A stretch of 64,000 nucleotides of DNA, taken from NCBI GenBank assembly GCA_020637295.1, contig JACJWF010000001.1:62001-126000 (forward strand), in the 5' to 3' direction. Below the pieces are notes generated by a model, which had not been told where the DNA came from, made no database searches, and saw only the letters and a list, made by a program, of their open reading frames with translations. This stretch comes from Acidimicrobiaceae bacterium (GTDB lineage Bacteria; Actinomycetota; Acidimicrobiia; Acidimicrobiales; Ilumatobacteraceae). The translations under genes were made by a program, and so were the position numbers. Each line of letters begins with the position of its first letter. The first letter of the stretch is position 1. Below are positions 41,315 through 49,061 of the stretch, one piece after another.

Positions 41315-41364
41315 TCGGAAGGGGGCGCGGGGTTGTCGGCGACGGTGTGGAGGATGATGTGACC

Positions 41365-42327
41365 GTGACCAAACCCTGCAACACCTCCGTGCTCGCGACG
41401 GTCGCTGCCGGGCTGCTGATGCTGAGCGGCTGTGACGACACCTCGACAGATGCGCCGACCACCGGGTCGGTGGCCGCGTCGGCCGCCCCCAGCACGACCA
41501 CGGAGGCGCCGTTCGATCCGAGTCGGTGCGGCACCAGCCTGCCGCAGCCGTACGCGGAGATCGGGTCCGTGCACACCGTCCTGCCGAACTCGCTCCCGGT
41601 GCAGGTGGCGATGGACGTCCAGGGGGCGCGGGCCTGCACCGGCGGGACGGTGACGGTCTCCGTCACCCTGGTCAACCAGGGGGCGGCGGAGGTCGACTTG
41701 GAGGGGACGAACCTCCTCCTGGCCACGGTCGGTGCTGAGAAGTTCATCGTCGGGCGGTTGCCGTCAACGCCCGTCGGGCCCGGTGCATCCCTCACCATCG
41801 ACGTGCCGGTGTACGTTCCGCCGGTCGCGCCCGGCACGTATCGGCTCTTCCTCTACGGACTGGCGGGTGACACCACGCTGGTCGTGGACGGTCCGGCCGT
41901 CTGCGAGGCCCGGCAACTCGACGCCGAGGTCGTCCTGGAGGACGGCGCCGGGCAGCACCAGTTCCAGGTGACACGGGTGACCAATGCCGGGCCCGACCCT
42001 TGCGTCCTTCTCCCGCCGATCGGGCTCGTGACCGGTGCAGGGACCGCAGGCACGACGGATGTCATCCCACTCCAGCCCGGTGACGGATTCTTCGGCGGGC
42101 AGGTCACTCCACTGGCCAACTACGCGCTCGGCCCGGGAGATGCTGCAGATCTGTGGACGACCACGTCCTCGACGTGCCTGGACGGGGTGACGCTGCCGAA
42201 CGTGTACGACCATCTCGAGGTGTCGTTGGGCGGGATGTACGAGCAGCTCACGGTGGCGGTCGGTCGTCACGTCGACGTGGCCTGCGGCCTGTGGCTCAGC
42301 GGCTGGGCTGCCCCGACCGCCAGCTGA
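41365..42327 (+). CDS. Secreted lipoprotein of unknown function
   Basis: 320-residue exported lipoprotein. The signal peptide ends in LLMLSGC with the lipidated Cys near position 23. A Thr/Ser/Pro-rich linker follows, then two beta-sandwich-like halves. Each contains a Cys pair, for example RCGTSLPQPYAEIGS and GARACTGGTVTVSVTLVN in the first and DPCVLLPPIGL and VACGLWLSGW later. VSVTLVNQGAAEVDLEG has the style of immunoglobulin-like domains. I do not recognise the family. The GTG at 41365 is chosen because GATGAT lies 6 bases upstream; a GTG at 41359 is also in frame. It stands alone between two repeat-filled gaps. Confidence 0.75.
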   Translation: MTKPCNTSVLATVAAGLLMLSGCDDTSTDAPTTGSVAASAAPSTTTEAPFDPSRCGTSLPQPYAEIGSVHTVLPNSLPVQVAMDVQGARACTGGTVTVSVTLVNQGAAEVDLEGTNLLLATVGAEKFIVGRLPSTPVGPGASLTIDVPVYVPPVAPGTYRLFLYGLAGDTTLVVDGPAVCEARQLDAEVVLEDGAGQHQFQVTRVTNAGPDPCVLLPPIGLVTGAGTAGTTDVIPLQPGDGFFGGQVTPLANYALGPGDAADLWTTTSSTCLDGVTLPNVYDHLEVSLGGMYEQLTVAVGRHVDVACGLWLSGWAAPTAS

Positions 42328-42395
42328 CGTCGCCCCTCGTCGTCCGCGCCCGCCGCCTCGCTCTCTTGCCGCCTCGCGTTCCCGCCCGGTCCGAG

Positions 42396-42532
42396 TGTCA
42401 CCGTACCGACCCGAGTGTCACGGGTCATCCGAGTGCAGACCCCCACCCCGTGGTGCGAGTGAGCACTCGGATGCGGGCTGGCACTCGGGCCGGCGGGCTG
42501 GCACTCGGACTGGTGGGCTGGCACTCGGACTG
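42396..42532. repeat. Intergenic repeat family A, copy 2
   Basis: Two CCGAGTGTCAC units (about 42400-42420), then the perfect inverted repeat ATCCGAGTGC (42427-42436) and GCACTCGGAT (42463-42472) with a 26-base spacer, then three 20-mers (42473-42492, 42493-42512, 42513-42532; consensus GCGGGCTGGCACTCGGACTG). It is the mirror image of the 9.8-kb copy. It fills the middle of the 270-base gap before the F420 oxidoreductase; no gene is credible there. Confidence 0.88.
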
Positions 42533-42563
42533 GCAGGGCGGGGGCAGGGCAGGGGGATGGGGG

Positions 42564-42590
42564 TTGTACAAAACGTCAAGGGAGTAACGT
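42564..42590 (+). promoter_or_regulatory. Promoter and possible operator of the F420 oxidoreductase
   Basis: TAACGT (42585-42590) lies 7 bases before the ATG. Just upstream TTGTACAAAACGTCAA (42564-42579) is an imperfect dyad whose reverse complement, TTGACGTTTTGTACAA, resembles the site in front of the Mo hydroxylase gene. Confidence 0.5.
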
Positions 42591-42597
42591 CGGCGGC

Positions 42598-43590
42598 ATG
42601 GACACGCCGGTTGCCCTCTACCTGCAGGACGCCCACCCGATCCGCGAGGCGATGGCCATCGCCCAGTACGCGGAGGCCAAGGGGTTCCACGCCGTCTGGC
42701 AGGCCGAGAGCCGCCTGGTGCGGGAGGCCACGGTGCCGATGGCGGCGTTCGCCAGCGTCACCGAGCGGATCAAGGTCGGCTCGGGCGTGGTGGACTGCTG
42801 GAGCCGCAACCCGGCCCGCCTGGCCGCCACGTTCAGCACCCTCGACGACCTCGCGCCCGGGCGGGTGATCCTCGGCATCGGCGCCTGGTGGGACCCACTG
42901 GCCAAGAAGGTCGGCATCGACCGGGCCCGCCCCCTCACCGTGATGCGTGAGATCGTCACCGCGGTGCGGGCCCTGCTCAACAACGAGACCGTCACGTTCG
43001 ACGGCCAGTACGTGCACCTCGACGGGGTGGAGCTGGACTACGTGTATCAGGAGCGGCGGCCGAAGGACGTGCCGATCTACATCGGCGCCACCGGCATGCA
43101 GATGATGGAGCTCACCGGCGAGATCGCCGACGGCGCCGTCCTCAACTACCTGGTCTCGCCGGACTACAACGCCAAGGCCATGGAGGCCCTGGGCAACGGC
43201 GCGGCGAAGGCCGGCCGCAGCGTGGACGACCTGGACCGCCCCCAGCTGGTGGTGTGCAGCGTCCACGAAGATCGCCAGACCGCGCTGGACATGGCCCGCC
43301 TGATGGTCACCCAGTACCTCGGCCAGCAGCCGCACATCATGAAGGCCAGCGGGGTGCCCCAGAGCCTGCTGGACAAGGTGGGCGAGGTGCTCACGTGGCC
43401 GGCCACCCACGAGCAGGTGGAGGCCGCCAGCAAGCTGGTGCCCGACGAGATCGTGGAGATGCTCACGGCCAGCGGTACGCCCGCGGACGCCCGGGCGAAG
43501 GTGCAGCAGTACATCGACCACGGCTGCACCTGCCCGATCCTGTACCCCTTGGGCGATGTGCACGCGATGATCGACGCCTTCTCGGCGTAG
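42598..43590 (+). CDS. LLM-class F420-dependent oxidoreductase (Mer-like)
   Basis: 330-residue luciferase-like TIM-barrel oxidoreductase. It has the long IREAMAIAQYAEAKGFHAVWQAESR first helix, VGSGVVDCWSRNPARLAATFSTLDDLAPGRVILGIGAWWDPL (the family's conserved centre) and DVPIYIGATGMQMMELTGEIADGAVLN near the middle. This group uses F420 rather than FMN, related to methylene-H4MPT reductase and to many actinobacterial hydride-transfer enzymes. CofC at 11 kb is one step in making its cofactor. The substrate is unknown. The ATG at 42598 follows TAACGT by 7 bases. It is transcribed alone. Confidence 0.92.
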   Translation: MDTPVALYLQDAHPIREAMAIAQYAEAKGFHAVWQAESRLVREATVPMAAFASVTERIKVGSGVVDCWSRNPARLAATFSTLDDLAPGRVILGIGAWWDPLAKKVGIDRARPLTVMREIVTAVRALLNNETVTFDGQYVHLDGVELDYVYQERRPKDVPIYIGATGMQMMELTGEIADGAVLNYLVSPDYNAKAMEALGNGAAKAGRSVDDLDRPQLVVCSVHEDRQTALDMARLMVTQYLGQQPHIMKASGVPQSLLDKVGEVLTWPATHEQVEAASKLVPDEIVEMLTASGTPADARAKVQQYIDHGCTCPILYPLGDVHAMIDAFSA

Positions 43591-43719
43591 GCCGACCGTA
43601 GGTGTGACCGGCGACATACCTAGTCGGCCCGCGCGCAGAAATACGCATCCCTCCCGATGTGGCGCGCCACCTCAGTGGCGCATCCTGAACCTCGAAGGAA
43701 CCAACCGCGAGGACGAGCC

Positions 43720-43899
43720 ATGTCGTACAACCTGCACTTCGAGATCGCCCGCCTTCGCCACCAGCACGATGTGGCGACGACGGAGCGGAACCACCGCAAC
43801 ACCCGCCGCCCGGCGATGCCGGAGCGCCCCGCCGCCACGGTGATCGGTCTTCCGACGCGCCCGTCGCACACTTCCCCGTGCGACTCGCGTGTCGCCTGA
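43720..43899 (+). CDS. Small hypothetical protein
   Basis: 59-residue candidate protein starting MSYNLHFEIARLRHQHDVA, with an amphipathic helix, then a basic, Arg/Pro-rich tail (NHRNTRRPAMPERPAATVIG). GAGGA lies about five bases before the ATG at 43720. There is no membrane segment or known motif. It occupies most of the 379-base gap between the F420 oxidoreductase and the LuxR gene. Support is the ribosome site and an unusually protein-like, His/Arg-rich composition compared with shadow reading frames. It remains only a candidate. Confidence 0.45.
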   Translation: MSYNLHFEIARLRHQHDVATTERNHRNTRRPAMPERPAATVIGLPTRPSHTSPCDSRVA

Positions 43900-43956
43900 G
43901 CCCGCGCACCCCGGTTCCCGGGCCCCCGCCCCGACGGACCGGGGTGCCGGCGGCAC

Positions 43957-43962
43957 TAACGT
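43957..43962 (+). promoter_or_regulatory. Leaderless -10 of the LuxR-family regulator
   Basis: TAACGT, 7 bases before the ATG at 43970; it decides that start over in-frame codons upstream. Confidence 0.55.
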
Positions 43963-43969
43963 GAACCCC

Positions 43970-46690
43970 ATGCTCCGGGGCCGAACGGGTCTGTCGCCGG
44001 TGATGATCGGGCGCCGCAGCGCGCTCGCCCGCCTCCACGGCCTGGTCGACGCCGCACCCGTCGGCGCCGACCTGCGCGCCGCCGATGGGCCGGAGATCGC
44101 GCTGGTGTCCGGTGAGGCCGGCATCGGCAAGACCCGCCTGCTGCGTGAGTTCGTCGAGGCCCTGCCGGCCGACGTCACCGTGCTGACGGCCCAGGCCCGG
44201 CCCGGCTCGATGGGCCGCCCGCTGGACGTGATGGGCCAACTCGCCGATGGCAGCAACGACATCGCCGAGGTCCGCGGCGTGGTGGAGGCTGCCGCAACGC
44301 GCGGCCGCACCGTGCTGGTGGTGGAGGACCTGCACTGGGCGGACGCCGAGAGCGCGCATGTCATCGAGCAGATCTGCAACGTTGCCCTGCCCCGCCTCGT
44401 GGTGGTCGGCTCCTACCGAGGGACCGACCTGTCGCGCAAGGCCCCCGGTGGCGAACTGGTGCTGCGGCTGGAGCGCCAGCACAACGTGGAGCAGGTCCGC
44501 CTGGACCGGCTGGACCGCCAGGAGGTGGGCGCGCTGCTGGCGGCCATCAGCGGCACGGCCCCGTCGTCCGGCTCTGTCGACGCGGTCTACCGGCGCAGCG
44601 GCGGCATCCCGTTCGTGGTGGAGGAACTGATCCGCTGCTGCGGTCCCGACGCGTGCATCGACGACCTGAAGACGGCCCAACTGCCGTGGTCGCTGGACGA
44701 GGCCGTCCGCCAGCAATTGGCCGGGCTGGACGCCGACGAGCGCAGTGCGGTGGACGCGCTGGCCGTCTACGGCGACCCGGCACCGTTCGAGGTGCTCGCG
44801 CTCGTGGCCGAGATGGAGGACCAGCGCCTGCTGGCCGCCCTGCGCTCGCTGGTCGCCCGCGGGGTGATCGTGGAGACCGCCGACGACACCTTCTGGTTCG
44901 CGCACGCGCTGGTGGCCGACGCCGTGCACCAGCAGTTGCTGGGCCGTGAGCGCCGCCGGCTGCACGAGCGATCACTGGCCGCCCTTCGCGGCCACACCGA
45001 GCCGGATCACGCCGCGCTCGCCCGCCACGCGCTCGGTGCCGGCCAGTTCGACCTCATCCCCCCGATCGCCCGTGAAGGTGCCCGCCGGTACCTGGATCGT
45101 GGCGCCTCGTTCCAGGCCCTGCGCCTGGCGGTGGAGGCGCTTGCCGAAGCTCCCGTCGATCCCGAGTTGCTGGCGGTGGCCACGGACGCGGCGTGGCGGC
45201 TGGAATTCGGCCAGGAGGCCCTCACCTACGCCCAGCGGTGGGAGCGCGCCGCCGTCACCGACCTGGACCGGGTGGAGTCGTTGCGGTTCATCGCCCGCCT
45301 GCACCACGAGCAACTCGACCTGGCCGAGCGCGACGCGGTGCTGGCCCGGCTGGAGGCGTTGGCCGAGTCCCTTCCCTCCGGCATGGCGCGTGGCCGCGCT
45401 GCCGGCGCCGTCGCCCAGGTGCACATGCTGGCGTACCGGCCCGCGCAAGCCGTCGCGTGGGCGGACCGGGCGTTGGAGGAGGCCCGCCGCAACGGCGACC
45501 AGTGGCTGGAGGCCCAGGCGTCCGTGGAGCGCGCCTCCGCCGCAGACCCGCACAGCCCGCTGGCCCAGCGCGAGCAGGCACTGCTGGACGCCTTCGAGCT
45601 GGCCCGGCGGGTGGACGACGGCGTGCTGCAGTGCCGTGTGCTCAACAACCTGCTCGGTGGCGTCGGCCCGCACGGGCCGCGCGGCGAGTGGGCCCGGGCG
45701 GAGATCCGTCGCGTGGCCGGCCGCGCTGGGCTGGACAAGTTCGGTGCCGGTTCGCTGGCGCTGTGGGAGGCCGGCGCGGCGCTCGCCGCCGGCGACATGC
45801 GCCGGGTGCGCTTGGCCGTCGGGGAAGCTGCAGAGCACACGATCGTGGGCACCAAGGAGCACCACGAGCCGCTGGCGCTTCTCATCCAGCTCCGTCTGGA
45901 AGAAGGCCTGGTGGCCGACGCCCGCACCTTGATGGCCGGCCTTCATCGTCGGGTCGAAGAGGAGGACCATCTCAGCGACCTGCGCTCGGCGCTCACCGCT
46001 GCGCTGCTCGACGGCGACGAGGGCGAGGCCCGCGCCGTCCTCCACCAGGTGGTGATGTCGCAACCGGAGCCCGACTCCAGCTGGACGGCGTGGCATCTCA
46101 TCGACATCGGGCTGTTGGCCCTGGCCGCCGGCATCCCCCCTGCCGACGTGCGCGGCCAGTACCTGGAGGAGTGGCTGGCTCCCCAGCTGGTGCGTACGTT
46201 CGTCGAACGTCACCTGGAGGGTCCGCTGCGGCTGGCCGACGGGGACGCGCCCGCCGCGGTGAGCGCGTTGAGGGCCGTGCTCGATCCGCCGGACCCCGTC
46301 CTGTTCGTGCCGGTTGTCGCCTCGCTGCGCACCCAACTGGCCGCCGCGCTGCTGGCCGCCGGCGAGCGGGCCGAGGCGCTGGCGGCCGCCCGTGCCGCCG
46401 TGGCCGACCTGGCCCGCTGGCCCGGCTGGCGGCGGGACCGCGCCGAGGCACTGGTCCGCCGCCTGGAGGGCAGCACCCGGGCCGACGGTGAGCTGACGTC
46501 GCGGGAGCGCGAGGTCACCGAGCTCATCGCCGAGGGGCTCACCAACAGCCAGCTGGCCGAGCGCCTGTTCATCTCGCCCAAGACGGCGGCCGTCCACGTC
46601 TCCAACATCCTCACCAAGCTCGGCCTGTCCAGCCGGGTGGAGATCGCCGCCTGGGCGTTCCGACACGGCGTGGTCCGCCAGGCCGGCTGA
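43970..46690 (+). CDS. LuxR-family regulator with N-terminal AAA/STAND ATPase (LAL type)
   Basis: 906-residue large ATP-binding LuxR regulator. An AAA_16-type ATPase has Walker A at GEAGIGKT (residues 48-55) and Walker B in VLVVEDLHWADAES. A long helical TPR-like middle region (about 380-830) follows. The C-terminal LuxR helix-turn-helix is LTSREREVTELIAEGLTNSQ, then LFISPKTAAVHVSNILTKLG. Such proteins integrate nutrient or ligand signals to activate transcription, often of secondary-metabolite or catabolic genes. It is convergent with the cytolysin-like gene 60 bases away. No obvious target is adjacent, so the regulon is unknown. Confidence 0.92.
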   Translation: MLRGRTGLSPVMIGRRSALARLHGLVDAAPVGADLRAADGPEIALVSGEAGIGKTRLLREFVEALPADVTVLTAQARPGSMGRPLDVMGQLADGSNDIAEVRGVVEAAATRGRTVLVVEDLHWADAESAHVIEQICNVALPRLVVVGSYRGTDLSRKAPGGELVLRLERQHNVEQVRLDRLDRQEVGALLAAISGTAPSSGSVDAVYRRSGGIPFVVEELIRCCGPDACIDDLKTAQLPWSLDEAVRQQLAGLDADERSAVDALAVYGDPAPFEVLALVAEMEDQRLLAALRSLVARGVIVETADDTFWFAHALVADAVHQQLLGRERRRLHERSLAALRGHTEPDHAALARHALGAGQFDLIPPIAREGARRYLDRGASFQALRLAVEALAEAPVDPELLAVATDAAWRLEFGQEALTYAQRWERAAVTDLDRVESLRFIARLHHEQLDLAERDAVLARLEALAESLPSGMARGRAAGAVAQVHMLAYRPAQAVAWADRALEEARRNGDQWLEAQASVERASAADPHSPLAQREQALLDAFELARRVDDGVLQCRVLNNLLGGVGPHGPRGEWARAEIRRVAGRAGLDKFGAGSLALWEAGAALAAGDMRRVRLAVGEAAEHTIVGTKEHHEPLALLIQLRLEEGLVADARTLMAGLHRRVEEEDHLSDLRSALTAALLDGDEGEARAVLHQVVMSQPEPDSSWTAWHLIDIGLLALAAGIPPADVRGQYLEEWLAPQLVRTFVERHLEGPLRLADGDAPAAVSALRAVLDPPDPVLFVPVVASLRTQLAAALLAAGERAEALAAARAAVADLARWPGWRRDRAEALVRRLEGSTRADGELTSREREVTELIAEGLTNSQLAERLFISPKTAAVHVSNILTKLGLSSRVEIAAWAFRHGVVRQAG

Positions 46691-46750
46691 ACACCGACCC
46701 GGCGGACCACCGGGGGAGAACTGGAACTGGGTGGGGTCGGAGGCTCAGGC

Positions 46751-48400
46751 TCACGGCCGCTTGGTGGCCGTGCCCTCCGACGGGTTCACGTCGTAGGTCC
46801 AGGTGACCGTGAAGGCGCACTTCGGGGGCATGCTCTCGTTGACGACGTTGCGGCCGTCGACCTGGATCTTGATCGTGAACTGGGCGTTGATGCAGGCCAG
46901 GTTCGTGTACTTCACCTCGACGACGTTGCTGCCGGACTGGAAGTAGGCGTTGATGCCGGCGCTGCCGGAGCCGTAGGCGAACTCGTTGACCGTGAAGGTG
47001 AGAAGGTTGTCCGGCGTGTGGCTGGCGTCGATCACCCGGGTGCCGTTGACGAACACCTCCACCCGGCCGACCACGCCGGACACCGCAGCCGTGAACGTGG
47101 GGGCCTGCTCTTCGATGAGGGTCTTGTCACACAGCAGGCGGCTGGCGCTGACGGAGTCCGCCACTTCCACCTTGGTGCCGTCGAGGGTGCGCAGCGAGAA
47201 CGACAGCGCCGCAGCGGTGGTGGTGTTGGCCGACCCGAAGTACTCGCCGATGTCGCCGGTGCGGATGGCGTCCTCGGCCAGGCCCTGGTCGCCGCCGATG
47301 GCCAGCATGGCGATGCGGGAGTTGCGCAGCAGCGACCGCTGCTCGTCGGTCATCTCGACGCCGCCGTCCCACTGCTCGTTGGCGGCGTCCAGCGCCACCA
47401 TCAGGTCCTGGGCGCTGGTGGCCTCCGTGCTGGTCAGCGTGAAGTACATCACCCGGCCGTAGGTGACCTGGTCGATCACCAGCGGCTGGTTGCCGGGGCC
47501 CATGGCGCCGGTGGCCTGCAGGGCGGAGAGGTCGGCGGGGGTCACGCCGGCGGCGAAGTAGTCGCCAGGGCTGACGATGCTGTCGGCCGCCATGCGGATC
47601 GTGTACATCGGCTGCACGTAGCGCACGACGACGCTGTACTTCTCCACGCCCTTCTCCTGGGCGAAGTTGACCTGCATCGAGGCGTCGAACGAGCCGTGGT
47701 AGCGCAGCGACGTGTCCAGCGCGAAGCGGGACTGCTCGAAGGAGAAGGTCTCGGTGCGCTCGTACATGACCTGGGCGGGCACCACGTCGATGCCGGTGAT
47801 GCGGGCGTCGGCGTCGCGCTGCAGGGTGGCCACCGCGTCGGTGAGCGTGGCCGTGGTCGGGGCCTCCACCAGCGAGGTCGGCGAGCCGGACGACAGGCTG
47901 GAGACCAGCGTGGCGGGGGCACGGTCCAGGGGCACCACCCGCAGGTCACCCGTCTCCACCCCGGCGCCCTGGATCACCAGGCCGGGGGTGATCGAGCCGC
48001 TGAAGCCGAAGGCGGGGAAGCTGTCGAACGTGCCGGTCATCGGCGGCAGGCCCTGGGGGGCGCAGCTCACCTCGGAGCGCGTACCGTCGGGGTTGTCCCG
48101 CTCGAAGGAGTCGGCTTCCAGCGTCCGGGCGTCGGTGGCTTCGTAGGTGGGCACGGACCACCCGGTCAGCGGGGCGAGCGCGGTGCTGACGCCCGGGTCC
48201 TGCACAGGCACCGTGGTCTCGGTGGGCAGCGTGGTGGGCACGTCGGTGTCGGCGGGTGCGGTGACCGGGGCCGGGAGGGTCGCTGGCGCCGTCACCGGCG
48301 AGGCGGTGCTGGAGGTGGAGCTGCACGACGAGGCGAGCAGGGCGATGCCGGCCAGCGCGAGCGGGGCGAGGCGGGCGAGTGCGGAGTGTGAACGGGTCAT
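46751..48400 (-). CDS. Lipoprotein resembling thiol-activated (cholesterol-dependent) cytolysins
   Basis: 549-residue exported lipoprotein. Signal peptide with lipobox ASSC (Cys26), then a Ser/Thr/Pro/Val linker (27-75). The central 300 residues follow the cholesterol-dependent cytolysin pattern: RFALDTSLRYHGSFDASMQV and NFAQEKGVEKYSVVVRYVQP, then YTIRMAADSIVSPGDYFAAG, PLVIDQVTYGRVMYFTLTST and RIAMLAIGGDQG match segments of perfringolysin-type pore formers in order. The C-terminal domain is a different beta-sandwich (FTAAVSGVVGRVEVFVNG, YGSGSAGINAYFQSGSNVVE) and lacks the Trp-rich undecapeptide for cholesterol. It is thus a cytolysin-like protein, perhaps a pore former against other microbes. 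The ATG at 48400 follows TACGGT by 7 bases. Confidence 0.8.
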   Translation of the reverse strand: MTRSHSALARLAPLALAGIALLASSCSSTSSTASPVTAPATLPAPVTAPADTDVPTTLPTETTVPVQDPGVSTALAPLTGWSVPTYEATDARTLEADSFERDNPDGTRSEVSCAPQGLPPMTGTFDSFPAFGFSGSITPGLVIQGAGVETGDLRVVPLDRAPATLVSSLSSGSPTSLVEAPTTATLTDAVATLQRDADARITGIDVVPAQVMYERTETFSFEQSRFALDTSLRYHGSFDASMQVNFAQEKGVEKYSVVVRYVQPMYTIRMAADSIVSPGDYFAAGVTPADLSALQATGAMGPGNQPLVIDQVTYGRVMYFTLTSTEATSAQDLMVALDAANEQWDGGVEMTDEQRSLLRNSRIAMLAIGGDQGLAEDAIRTGDIGEYFGSANTTTAAALSFSLRTLDGTKVEVADSVSASRLLCDKTLIEEQAPTFTAAVSGVVGRVEVFVNGTRVIDASHTPDNLLTFTVNEFAYGSGSAGINAYFQSGSNVVEVKYTNLACINAQFTIKIQVDGRNVVNESMPPKCAFTVTWTYDVNPSEGTATKRP

Positions 48401-48407
48401 GGATGCC

Positions 48408-48508
48408 ACCGTAAAGACGGCCGTGACACCGGGCACTGGGAGGTTCCCCGGTTCGATCGTGCACCCCACCGGGAAGATTCCCGGGTCGCCCGGGAGCGCC
48501 ACTACGCT
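48408..48508. promoter_or_regulatory. Divergent leaderless promoters of cytolysin-like and Nfu-domain genes
   Basis: TACGGT on the minus strand (48408-48413) is 7 bases from the cytolysin-like ATG. TACGCT on the plus strand (48503-48508) is 8 bases from the ATG at 48517. Between them lie short G/C inverted repeats (CCCGGGTCGCCCGGG at 48480-48494) of unknown role. Confidence 0.55.
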
Positions 48509-48516
48509 GGCGCCCC

Positions 48517-48978
48517 ATGGGTCAGCAGATCGCCGTCGTCGCCAAGCCGAGCCCGAACGCGGGCGTGCTCCGCTTCGAGGCCAACCGCAACCTCACCGGC
48601 ATGGGCCACGAGCTGTTCCGTTCCGCAGCGGAGGCCATCGGCCCCCGCCCGGCCGCCAAGCTGGCCCGCACGCTGCTGGAAGCCGGCGGCGTGGACACCG
48701 TCCACATCTACGGGAACATGATCACGGTGGACCTGGCCAAGGGGGCGAACGGCAGTGGCGTGGCCGACGCCATCCGCGACCTGTACCAGTACTGGAAGCC
48801 GGGCATGGAGCTGCCCGTGTTCGAGGACGTCGTGGCCGAGGCCGCGCCGGCTGCGGCCGCGGGTGATGCCGGCGAGTCCGGCGGCGTGGAGTCCGAGTAC
48901 ACCCGCCGGGTGCCGGCCCACCTCATCGAGCGCAGCAGGGCCGGTCTGGCCAAGTGGAAGGCCAACCACGGCGGCTGA
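48517..48978 (+). CDS. Nfu/NifU N-terminal-domain protein
   Basis: 153-residue protein with the Nfu N-terminal fold (residues 1-95). It has PSPNAGVLRFEANRNLTG, then HELFRSAAEAIGPRPAAKLARTLLEAGGVDTVHIYGNMITVDL. The C-terminal NifU domain with its CxxC iron-sulfur site is absent. The tail is Ala/Gly-rich and ends in a short helix (LIERSRAGLAKWKANHGG). In complete Nfu proteins the N-domain guides Fe-S cluster transfer; standalone N-domains are common in actinobacteria and poorly understood. The ATG at 48517 is 8 bases after TACGCT. It precedes the B12-type regulator by 83 bases. Confidence 0.85.
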   Translation: MGQQIAVVAKPSPNAGVLRFEANRNLTGMGHELFRSAAEAIGPRPAAKLARTLLEAGGVDTVHIYGNMITVDLAKGANGSGVADAIRDLYQYWKPGMELPVFEDVVAEAAPAAAAGDAGESGGVESEYTRRVPAHLIERSRAGLAKWKANHGG

Positions 48979-49049
48979 GCCCGTGATGCGGCGTGTGTCC
49001 GCCGCTGGTCAATCCTGTGCTCCGTGCGGCGCGTGTTCCGGAGCAGGCG

Positions 49050-49055
49050 TACCGT
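49050..49055 (+). promoter_or_regulatory. Leaderless -10 of the CarH-like regulator
   Basis: TACCGT, 6 bases before the GTG at 49062; it supports that start against a longer reading. Confidence 0.55.
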
Positions 49056-49061
49056 GACGCC

